Notes under the pieces: generated by a model | What the model was told of the DNA's origin: nothing | The model's database searches: none | Seen by the model: only the letters and a program-made list of their open reading frames with translations | Shown here: one piece after another, positions 1 through 5,622 of the stretch | Position numbering within the stretch: the stretch's first letter is position 1 | Layout of the letters: each line of letters opens with the position of its first letter | Made by a program: the position numbers and the translations under genes | Source: JAPKZH01 sp964537875 | GTDB lineage: Bacteria > Acidobacteriota > Aminicenantia > Aminicenantales > UBA4085 | DNA length: 6,402 nt | NCBI GenBank assembly: GCA_964537875.1 | Contig: CAZIDN010000135.1 | Coordinates: 1 to 6,402 of the forward strand | Reading direction: 5' to 3'

Positions 1-64
1 AAAGGCTGACAGAGTTTGCCCAAGTTTTGGGCATCTCCGTGAGGCGGAATAAAAGGAGGAAATC
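1..64 (+). other. Leader of surE-like gene, possible tail of an upstream gene
   Basis: This stretch holds the Shine-Dalgarno sequence AGGAGG at 54-59, five bases before the ATG at 65. Two plus-strand frames are open from the window edge. One ends at TAA 50-52 and gives a short tail ending LREAE. The other ends at TGA 66-68, overlapping the surE-like ATG as ATGA, and contains LTEFAQVLGIS, which vaguely resembles a helix-turn-helix segment. Either could be the end of an upstream gene, and the sequence does not decide between them. A small perfect hairpin (GCCCAA, loop GTT, TTGGGC, 18-32) has no following T-run, so it is not a convincing terminator. No promoter for the surE-like gene is visible, so its transcription may start upstream of the window. 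Confidence 0.3.
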
Positions 65-922
65 ATGAAACGAAGAATTCAGGTTTTGGAGCGCCTGGCA
101 CTCATTCTCATCTTCTTTTTTATCGCGGACGGATGTCTTTTCGGCCAATCACCGTTCAAAATCCTGATCTCCAACGATGACGGCATCGACGCACCCGGGA
201 TCGCCGCCCTTTTCGAAAAACTCTCTTCCATAGCAACGGTCACGGTCGCCGCCCCGGCCCAAAATTACAGCGGCGTCAGCCATGGAATCACCTACCAAGA
301 CCCGATCATGATTTCGGAGTCGGAGAGAAAAGGGTCCAAGTGGTACGCCATAAAAGCTCTGCCGGCCACCTGCGTTCGGCTGGCCCTCGAATCCCTGCTC
401 GCCGAAAAGCCTGACCTGGTCGTCTCTGGAATCAACCGGGGAGAGAACCTGGGAGTCGTTTCATTCTATTCCGCAACGGTGGCCTGCTCCCGGGAAGCGG
501 CCATCAAGGGCATCCCTGCGGTGGCGGTTTCGTTGGAGAGCGGCAAAACCATGGATTACGCCCCGGCCGCCGACTTTATCGTATCCTTGGTCCGGGAGAT
601 GAAAGAAAAACGTCTAAAGCCTGGAGTGTTCCTGAATGTGAATGTCCCCAACCTACCCGAGGACAAGATCAAAGGGGTCGTGATCACGCGCCAAGACACC
701 CAGACGTCGCTGGAGTCCTATGAGAGGCGGGTTAGTCCCAGGAACCAGGTCTATTTCTGGAACTTTTACAAAGAGCTCGAGCAGGCGCCGGAAAGAACAG
801 ATGTCTGGGCGGTCAGGAACGGATTTATTTCTATCTCTCCGTTTCAAATTGACCAGACCAACTATGGGGAATTGAAGGGGCTGGAAAACTGGAATATTAT
901 TAAAGGCAAGAAAAACGACTAA
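65..922 (+). CDS. Exported SurE-family 5'/3'-nucleotidase (survival protein-like phosphatase)
   Basis: SurE enzymes are divalent-metal-dependent phosphatases that remove phosphate from nucleoside 5'- and 3'-monophosphates and some polyphosphates. The family signature is clear: ILISNDDGIDAPGI (residues 33-46) holds the metal-binding Asp38-Asp39, and further ligands are Ser69 in APAQNYSG and Asn124 in SGINRG. The conserved YSGTV loop appears as YSATV (135-139), followed by REAA and GIPAVAVS. LNVNVP and a C-terminal FISISPF strand also match. The length of 285 aa is about 30 more than typical SurE because of an N-terminal extension: basic residues, then a hydrophobic run (11-20) and ADGC/FGQ, which looks like a Sec signal peptide. 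Cys24 could be a lipid attachment site, but Asp at -2 makes a poor lipobox. The usual GTP-[AS]-D-CV motif reads ALPATCV, losing its Asp. The start is fixed by AGGAGG at 54-59. It lies 21 bases from the next gene, so an operon is likely. Export is inferred; the family call is firm. The symbol surE is withheld because the cellular location differs from the classical enzyme. Confidence 0.92.
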   Translation: MKRRIQVLERLALILIFFFIADGCLFGQSPFKILISNDDGIDAPGIAALFEKLSSIATVTVAAPAQNYSGVSHGITYQDPIMISESERKGSKWYAIKALPATCVRLALESLLAEKPDLVVSGINRGENLGVVSFYSATVACSREAAIKGIPAVAVSLESGKTMDYAPAADFIVSLVREMKEKRLKPGVFLNVNVPNLPEDKIKGVVITRQDTQTSLESYERRVSPRNQVYFWNFYKELEQAPERTDVWAVRNGFISISPFQIDQTNYGELKGLENWNIIKGKKND

Positions 923-943
923 ATACATAGAGGAGAGTCATCA

Positions 944-1507
944 ATGAAAAAAGCAACAATGATCTGGACGGCGACAATATTTATCGCATCGGCGATCGTA
1001 GTGTCGGCCTCTGCCCAACAACCCGAAGCCACGACGAGCGTGAAGGTTCGAGATAAAATCGAGCCTTTCTACTACGCCTGCCTCACTCATAGGGGGCCGA
1101 TCGAGGACATGCAGAATGTCATCGGAACTCTCATGATGAACATGCAGGCTCAGAATCTCCTTCCACCCATGGGCCCCTTGGTTGGAATTTTTTACACCAG
1201 CCCCGGATTGACCAAAGCCGAGGATATGCAATGGGAGCTCGGGTTCCCCGTGACGGCCCAAGCGCTGGTTCAAAACCCGCTGGAATTGAAGAAATGGGGT
1301 TACACGACGGCCGCTGTCTGTCTCCACATCGGGCCCTACGATAAAAGCGTAGAAACCATCAATAAAATCATGGAATGGATCAACACCAACGGCTACACGG
1401 CCGACGGCCCCGTTATGGAACAGTACCTGGACATGGATCCGTCAAGCGTCAGGCCGGACAAATTGAAGACTGAAATCTGGGTTCCCTGTAAGAAAATCGG
1501 CGGCTGA
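944..1507 (+). CDS. Exported GyrI-like (AraC effector-binding-like) small-molecule-binding protein
   Basis: This 187-aa protein begins with a textbook Sec signal peptide (KK, hydrophobic 7-20, then ASA before Gln25), so the mature protein should start near residue 25 outside the cytoplasm. The rest matches the GyrI-like/SOUL-type ligand-binding fold found in SbmC/GyrI, Rob and BmrR. Seen are an early strand with YYACLTHRGPIED (43-55), a WELGFPV strand (97-103), the typical HIGPYDKSVETI helix start (128-139), and a final strand containing TEIWVPC. Glu177 there sits where the family keeps the acidic residue that contacts cationic ligands. No DNA-binding domain is present. Three cysteines (46, 126, 182) remain in the mature part. 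The ATG follows AGGAG (931-935) at 8 bases and lies 21 bases after the SurE-like stop, indicating co-transcription. The ligand is unknown; binding of a hydrophobic or cationic small molecule in the periplasm is inference. Confidence 0.85.
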   Translation: MKKATMIWTATIFIASAIVVSASAQQPEATTSVKVRDKIEPFYYACLTHRGPIEDMQNVIGTLMMNMQAQNLLPPMGPLVGIFYTSPGLTKAEDMQWELGFPVTAQALVQNPLELKKWGYTTAAVCLHIGPYDKSVETINKIMEWINTNGYTADGPVMEQYLDMDPSSVRPDKLKTEIWVPCKKIGG

Positions 1508-1537
1508 GTTCGATCCCTTTCAATCGATCCAGCCGAT
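1490..1537 (-). terminator. Candidate terminator of the seven-helix gene in the convergent junction
   Basis: The region spans both convergent stop codons. Read on the minus strand, ATCGGC (1537-1532) can pair with GCCGAT (1501-1496), which is followed directly by TTTCTT, as expected of an intrinsic terminator for the minus-strand gene ending at 1520. An alternative inner fold pairs GGCTG (1502-1506) with CAGCC (1530-1534) and TCGAT (1510-1514) with ATCGA (1523-1527), leaving an eight-base loop, one bulged base and one mismatch. The inner fold could form on either strand, but no T-run follows on the plus strand. The terminator would lie partly within the end of the GyrI-like coding sequence. 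Confidence 0.4.
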
Positions 1538-2260
1538 GGCGCTGAATTCAGGAAAGCCGGGGTGGGAGATTCCCCAATAAGCAAAGAGCGTCAGGCTGAT
1601 CAGGTAGCCGAACAAGAAAAACAAAAGGACAGGATTTGGACGTCCGGTCTTCTTATTCTTCAAATAAAGAACAAGCGCGGCAAAAGTGCCAATAATTGCG
1701 GCCGGAAAGGTGAGGGGAAAAGTTTGTCCTTCGATCCCGTTGCAGGTGAAGGTAAAACCATACAAAGCCGCTCCTAGTCCGATAAACAGATAATTCGCCT
1801 TGGACAGAGACGGAAAAGATATTTTTGAGGCCAGGATGATCAGGCCGACCGAGATCAGGATCACGCCGCCGTCCCAGATATAGTGGCTGATGACTTCGTC
1901 ATAAAGATAGGCCGCCCTGTAAATGGCCGTCCCCGGCTCCATCAGCCGGGCGAGCGAGTTCGACGGCAGATGAATGCCATGGCCCTCGATATAAAAAATC
2001 ACCCCGACCGCAAAGGTGATCATGGCGGCAATTTTTATTCCACGGGATTGTCCCTCATTCGGCCAGCGAATTTTAATTTTATGAAAAAGGATCAGGGCGA
2101 CCGGCATCACTGCCAGCGGCGTTAAAAAATCCAGGGCATCGCCCCTCGTGATGGGACTCTTCCACATGCCCGGAACGAGGGCCGGTAGGATCCCAAAAAA
2201 AGCGAAGGCAAAGCCGTAGAGAAAAAGCCACCCGCTCACATTGTTTTTACGTTCTTCCAT
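1520..2260 (-). CDS. Seven-helix integral membrane protein of unknown function
   Basis: I do not recognise a named family. The 246-aa product has about seven hydrophobic segments: roughly 11-31, 45-60, 75-91, 130-145, 156-172, 184-200 and 210-229. It has no signal peptide or soluble domain. Polar residues are concentrated at helix ends in three motifs: EGHGIHLPSNS (92-102) after helix 3, YDEVISHYIWD (120-130) before helix 4, and CNGIEGQ (173-179) between helices 5 and 6, plus His233 after helix 7. Such clustered Glu/His/Asp residues could bind a metal or form a membrane active site; this is inference. The ATG at 2260 has only a modest GCGAGG ribosome-binding sequence about six bases upstream. 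The gene is downstream of, and on the same strand as, a two-component system, with a pho-box-like array in between, so control by that system is plausible. An intramembrane hydrolase, a transporter-like sensor or a heme/quinone protein are all possible. Confidence 0.85.
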   Translation of the reverse strand: MEERKNNVSGWLFLYGFAFAFFGILPALVPGMWKSPITRGDALDFLTPLAVMPVALILFHKIKIRWPNEGQSRGIKIAAMITFAVGVIFYIEGHGIHLPSNSLARLMEPGTAIYRAAYLYDEVISHYIWDGGVILISVGLIILASKISFPSLSKANYLFIGLGAALYGFTFTCNGIEGQTFPLTFPAAIIGTFAALVLYLKNKKTGRPNPVLLFFLFGYLISLTLFAYWGISHPGFPEFSAIGWID

Positions 2261-2346
2261 GCTCGCCTCGCTCTCAACACCTGAAAGAAGGGGCTAGGTC
2301 ATTTTAAAAAGCCCTGGCACCCATTCACGCTTCGTTCTTTTGTTTC

Positions 2347-2374
2347 AATATATCGAAATTCCTTGAAAACTCAA
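2347..2374 (-). promoter_or_regulatory. Candidate promoter of the seven-helix membrane gene
   Basis: On the minus strand a -35-like TTGAGT (2374-2369) is separated by 16 bases from a -10-like TATATT (2352-2347). Transcription would start near 2340, giving a leader of about 80 bases before the ATG at 2260. Further upstream, TATTATAAG (2428-2420) contains another good -10 (TATAAG) but no recognisable -35. It lies just over 20 bases downstream, on the minus strand, of the repeat array, so it could be the activator-dependent promoter instead. The surrounding DNA is AT-rich, so chance matches are likely. Confidence 0.35.
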
Positions 2375-2448
2375 CATATCTTTTTTACGATCTTTTTCCT
2401 CTATCCCATTTTTCATAAACTTATAATAGCACCGTTTCCTAGATGAAG

Positions 2449-2488
2449 TTGTCATAGATTTGTCAAAAATTTGCAAAGATTTTGTTAA
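2449..2488. promoter_or_regulatory. Four-unit 11-base direct-repeat array, pho-box-like operator
   Basis: On the plus strand, four heptamers begin at 2449, 2460, 2471 and 2482: TTGTCAT, TTGTCAA, TTGCAAA and TTGTTAA. They are separated by AT-rich 4-base spacers (AGAT, AAAT, GATT), so the period is exactly 11. PhoB-class winged-helix regulators bind head-to-tail to 7-base direct repeats (consensus CTGTCAT) with 4-base AT-rich spacers, and four units would hold two dimers. The array lies 20 bases beyond the stop codon of a PhoB/OmpR-type regulator gene and upstream, in the transcriptional sense, of the seven-helix gene on the minus strand. In the classical pho box the repeats read in the direction of transcription, whereas here they read away from the target gene. 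Binding by the neighbouring regulator is inference. Confidence 0.5.
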
Positions 2489-2508
2489 AGGAAAAGCCGG
2501 AAAATATC

Positions 2509-3195
2509 CTATTTTTGAAATTTATACCCCGACCAGGGAATCGTAATCAGATGAACGGGTTTAGCGGGGTTTTTCTCGATTTTCTGCCGGAGATTGTGGA
2601 CGAAGGTGTCCACGGTCCGCGTCGTCGGAAATTTATCATATCCCCAAACCTCGTTCAGGATCATTTCACGGCTCACGACTTCGCCCTCATGAGAGATCAG
2701 AAGCTTCAAAAGACCGAATTCTTTGGCCGTCAAATAAAGGTCTTTTTTGCCCTTGGCGGCGGTTTTCTTCTTGAAATTGATCGTCATATCTCCGAAAGAA
2801 TATTCCTCGATGTCCTTGGGCTCCGGCTGGCCGCGGCGGAGGACCGCTTTGATCCGGGCCAGGAGCTCTCTCTGGCCGAAAGGCTTGAGGAGATAGTCAT
2901 CCGCGCCGAGCTCGAGCCCCAAGACCCTATCGATTTCGTCTTTTTTCTGACCCGTGAGGATAATGATCGGCGTGTGGATTCCCTTCTCCCGGAGCATCCG
3001 GCAAATATCCAACCCGCCCAGGGACGGAAGCATCAGGTCCAGGACGATCAGGTCGACATGTTCCTTGCAGGCCAGAGCGAACCCCTTTTCGCCATCGGTG
3101 GCTGAGATGATTTGAAAACCTTCGGCTCCCAGAAAACAGGAGGTCGTCTCCAAAAGGGCTTTATTGTCTTCGATGATGAGGAGTTTTTTCTTCAT
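2509..3195 (-). CDS. OmpR/PhoB-family response regulator
   Basis: This is the DNA-binding output partner of the adjacent kinase. The 228-aa protein has the standard two domains. The receiver (about 1-122) has the acidic pair Glu9-Asp10, phospho-acceptor Asp53 in LIVLDLMLP, switch Thr81 in ILTG, Tyr101 and the invariant Lys104 in LLKPF. A C-terminal winged-helix domain (about 130-228) contains LTAKEFGLLKLL and the recognition-helix region RTVDTFVHNLRQKIE. The wing hairpin, usually R-G-V-G-Y-K/R-F, reads IPWSGYKF, an unusual variant. Length and residues are those of a functional regulator. The ATG at 3195 overlaps the kinase TGA as ATGA. The bases before it (TTTTCCCCAAACC) contain no Shine-Dalgarno sequence, so translation probably depends on ribosomes finishing the kinase. 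Which genes it controls cannot be read directly; the 11-base repeat array beyond its stop codon is the best candidate site. Confidence 0.97.
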   Translation of the reverse strand: MKKKLLIIEDNKALLETTSCFLGAEGFQIISATDGEKGFALACKEHVDLIVLDLMLPSLGGLDICRMLREKGIHTPIIILTGQKKDEIDRVLGLELGADDYLLKPFGQRELLARIKAVLRRGQPEPKDIEEYSFGDMTINFKKKTAAKGKKDLYLTAKEFGLLKLLISHEGEVVSREMILNEVWGYDKFPTTRTVDTFVHNLRQKIEKNPAKPVHLITIPWSGYKFQK

Positions 3196-5582
3196 GGTTT
3201 GGGGAAAATCAGCATAAATGTGCAGCCCTTGCCGATTTCACTCTTGACCCGGACTTGGCCGCGATGGGCGGCCATGATATGCTTGATAATCTTCAAGCCC
3301 AATCCGGCCCCTTTCGGGCTGAGCTTTTCGGCCTGGGCGACCCGATAAAATTTGTCGAAGATCTTTTCTTGCTCTTCCATGGAAATCCCGATCCCCTGAT
3401 CTCTGACCTGAATTTCAAGCTCCCGTTCTCGGTCCTGAAAGTTTATTTCGAGGACCTTCTTTTCTGCTGAATATTTTATAGCATTATCAACAAGATTAAT
3501 CAATGCTTGTTTCACGGCATCCCCGTCCACCTCGAGAAAGAGGGGGCTTTCGGGAAGATGCATCTCCAGGATGAAGCCTTGGCTGTCCAGGATCTGCCGG
3601 AAAATCGCGACCACCTCATGGATGAGCGTCACGATGTTGGTCCTTTGAAATTGGTAGATTTTCACCCTTTGTTCGATTCTGCCGAAATCCAGGACGTTGT
3701 GCAGAAAGCGGGACAGACGGCTGCTTTCCGAGGCCATCAGGTTCAAAAACTGCTCTCGTTTTTCTTTGTCCTTGATCTTTCCCGATTGGAGGATCTCGGC
3801 CAATCCCTGGATGGAACTCATGGGTGTCCGTAGCTCATGGGAAACGGTCGAGATAAATTCTGTCTTTAAGCGGTTGAGCTCGTCGAGCTTTTCCTTTGAC
3901 GCCTTCTCATAGATTACTTCCTCCTGGAGCCGCAAACGGTCAAGGTTGATGGTCAATTCGGTGGCCATTGTCCGGATGAGTTCGATATCCTCACGGGTAA
4001 AATGCGCTCCGGATTTTTTCTTGCCGAGGAGCAAAAATCCTTTTCTCCCGCCGGAAGGAAAAGCCAGGGGCATCGCAATGTCCAGTTTGTTTTTTTCCAG
4101 GACTGCCTCCTGGGAAAAATCGATGTTTTCCGCCGTCTGAACCCCTGCCCGTCTGGCCGATATTTCGGCGGATTCAAAGTCTAGGGTCAGCCTTGGAAGG
4201 AAAGGCTGTTCATCGCCCTTTTTCAGGACAAAATATTTCTCTCGGCGCCCCTCCGATTCCGGGCCGACCGAAAAGCTCAAGCTTTCTACGGGGATGACCC
4301 TTTTCATTTCCTGGAGAAAATAGTCCAAAAGCTCATCCTGGCTGACGAACCGTTGAGCGTTCTCGCCGAAGTTGAGGACCGTCTGGCGGTAATCATACCG
4401 TTGGCGGAAGAAGGCCTTGTCCACAAATTCTTGAATCTTCCTTTGGGCCGGCTGAAAAGCCAGCGCGGCCAAAAATACGCCGACCACCGAAAACACCATC
4501 TCGTGGACGACAAAAAATTTGGTGAAAAGCCGTTGAGAGATCTGGATAAAAATGAGATAAAGGCTGACGACGAAGATCGTTAAGAGAGAATAGACCAGGC
4601 TGCGGTTGATTACAAGCTCGATATTCATGAGCTTATACCTGATGATGGCGATAGCAAACACAACGGGGATGACGATAAAAAAGACGGCCGAGACCTCCTC
4701 GGACATGATCGGCCTAAGACTCAGTGTCTGAGGAATTTGGTATAGGAAAATGAAGGCCGACAGACCGACAATTAACCCATAGAAAATCCATTGGATCTGA
4801 GCCCTTTCCTCATCCAACTCCGCCCTGCGGTAGCTGAGCCAGAGAAGAAAGATGGAGATGAGAACGTAGCTAATGACATAAAGAAGAAAAATGAAATACA
4901 TGGCATGGTAAAATCTAAAGACTGGGTAAGAAGGTTTAACGAAAGCATAGAGGAATGTTGACTCCTGGACACCGCCGAGGAGGAGTGCCGGAATGAAAAT
5001 GACAAAGCGATTCAGCCTGTGTTTGCCCTTGCTGAAAGTCAGGGAGAAATACATCATCCAAGCCGGAGCCAGGGCATAGCCTAAAATGAAAAGCAGACAG
5101 GGCATGAAGCTCGGCCATTCCTGCCTGAGGCAATAATCGTCTCCGCTGATAATAACGGCAGGAGCAAAAGCCAACATCGTCCAGTAAAAAATACGGGCTT
5201 TAAGATCCTGGGGCCTCAGCCAGAAGACGGCGATCCCGATGAAAAGGCAACACAGGCCTATAATAAAATAGATGAGGGGAAAATTCGCCCGGGTATAATA
5301 GGGGACGACCGGCACGACCTTTTTCTCGATCTTGCCGTCGGCTTTTATATAGAATTCCGCCGGGTCGCCGATTTTCTTGTTTCTAAGGGCGAAATCTTCA
5401 TCTCGCTTCGCTTGAATGTCGAAGTCGTCGATTCTGACAATTTGATGTCTTTCGATGTCCTTGGGGATGCCGGGTCGGTCCCGAAGCAGGGAAAATCCGT
5501 AGACGCTGATGACTATGACAACCAGGCCGACGAGGAGAGACACAATAAACGGAAATTTGTTCGGCTCTTGACGTTCCCCCAT
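3192..5582 (-). CDS. Membrane sensor histidine kinase with PDZ-like, multi-helix and GAF-like regions
   Basis: This 796-aa sensor kinase should phosphorylate the regulator it overlaps. Domains in order: one membrane helix (12-32); a short PDZ-like domain outside the membrane (about 38-96, with IVRIDDFDI, KKIGDPAEFYI and DGKIEKKVVPVV); about nine further membrane helices (101-122, then to about 377); the RYKLMNIELVINRSLVYS segment (315-332), common in this kinase type; a degenerate GAF-like region (about 400-550); a helical linker; HisKA with His582 in STVSHELRTP; and HATPase_c. The latter has the N-box (Asn696, Asn700 in NLVDNAIKYS), G1 box DQGIG (728-732), F-box FDKFYR (742-747) and G2 box GAGLGL (758-763). 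All catalytic motifs are intact. ComP-type kinases share the layout of an outer PDZ-like domain followed by several helices. The signal is unknown. The ATG at 5582 has no Shine-Dalgarno sequence and lies 11 bases after a -10 box, with an in-frame stop just upstream. Confidence 0.97.
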   Translation of the reverse strand: MGERQEPNKFPFIVSLLVGLVVIVISVYGFSLLRDRPGIPKDIERHQIVRIDDFDIQAKRDEDFALRNKKIGDPAEFYIKADGKIEKKVVPVVPYYTRANFPLIYFIIGLCCLFIGIAVFWLRPQDLKARIFYWTMLAFAPAVIISGDDYCLRQEWPSFMPCLLFILGYALAPAWMMYFSLTFSKGKHRLNRFVIFIPALLLGGVQESTFLYAFVKPSYPVFRFYHAMYFIFLLYVISYVLISIFLLWLSYRRAELDEERAQIQWIFYGLIVGLSAFIFLYQIPQTLSLRPIMSEEVSAVFFIVIPVVFAIAIIRYKLMNIELVINRSLVYSLLTIFVVSLYLIFIQISQRLFTKFFVVHEMVFSVVGVFLAALAFQPAQRKIQEFVDKAFFRQRYDYRQTVLNFGENAQRFVSQDELLDYFLQEMKRVIPVESLSFSVGPESEGRREKYFVLKKGDEQPFLPRLTLDFESAEISARRAGVQTAENIDFSQEAVLEKNKLDIAMPLAFPSGGRKGFLLLGKKKSGAHFTREDIELIRTMATELTINLDRLRLQEEVIYEKASKEKLDELNRLKTEFISTVSHELRTPMSSIQGLAEILQSGKIKDKEKREQFLNLMASESSRLSRFLHNVLDFGRIEQRVKIYQFQRTNIVTLIHEVVAIFRQILDSQGFILEMHLPESPLFLEVDGDAVKQALINLVDNAIKYSAEKKVLEINFQDRERELEIQVRDQGIGISMEEQEKIFDKFYRVAQAEKLSPKGAGLGLKIIKHIMAAHRGQVRVKSEIGKGCTFMLIFPKP

Positions 5583-5593
5583 TCTGTCTAAGA

Positions 5594-5622
5594 ATATTAC
5601 AGGGGCCTGGAGAAAATGTCAA
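5594..5622 (-). promoter_or_regulatory. Sigma70-type promoter of the kinase-regulator operon, near-leaderless
   Basis: On the minus strand a perfect -35 TTGACA (5622-5617) is followed by a 17-base spacer and -10 TAATAT (5599-5594), preceded by TG. The -35 overlaps the stop codon of the upstream QueG-like gene. Transcription should start near 5587, only about four or five bases before the kinase ATG at 5582. This leaves no room for a ribosome-binding site, and none is seen. The two-component operon would thus have its own promoter, in addition to any read-through from the gene upstream. Confidence 0.6.

Noticed and set aside
18..32. GCCCAA-GTT-TTGGGC hairpin before the surE-like gene
   Set aside because: A six-base stem with no T-run following; too small and too close to the ribosome-binding site to call a terminator or regulatory element.
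2291..2314. GGGCT...AGCCC inverted repeat in the leader of the seven-helix gene
   Set aside because: Five-base stem with a 14-base loop; not strong enough to call a riboswitch or attenuator, and no known riboswitch motif was recognised.
2460..2466. Minus-strand TTGACA within the repeat array as a -35 box
   Set aside because: At 16-18 base spacing the sequence is TCTAGG or similar, with no reasonable -10, so it is better explained as a unit of the 11-base repeat.
2261..2508. Possible small gene or RNA in the intergenic gap
   Set aside because: No open frame with a ribosome-binding site and no tRNA-like or structured RNA pattern was seen; the AT-rich sequence fits promoter and operator DNA.
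2482..3105. Plus-strand 207-codon open frame
   Set aside because: It lies antisense to the clear response-regulator gene, has no ribosome-binding site, and its product has no recognisable motif; it reflects the codon bias of the real gene.
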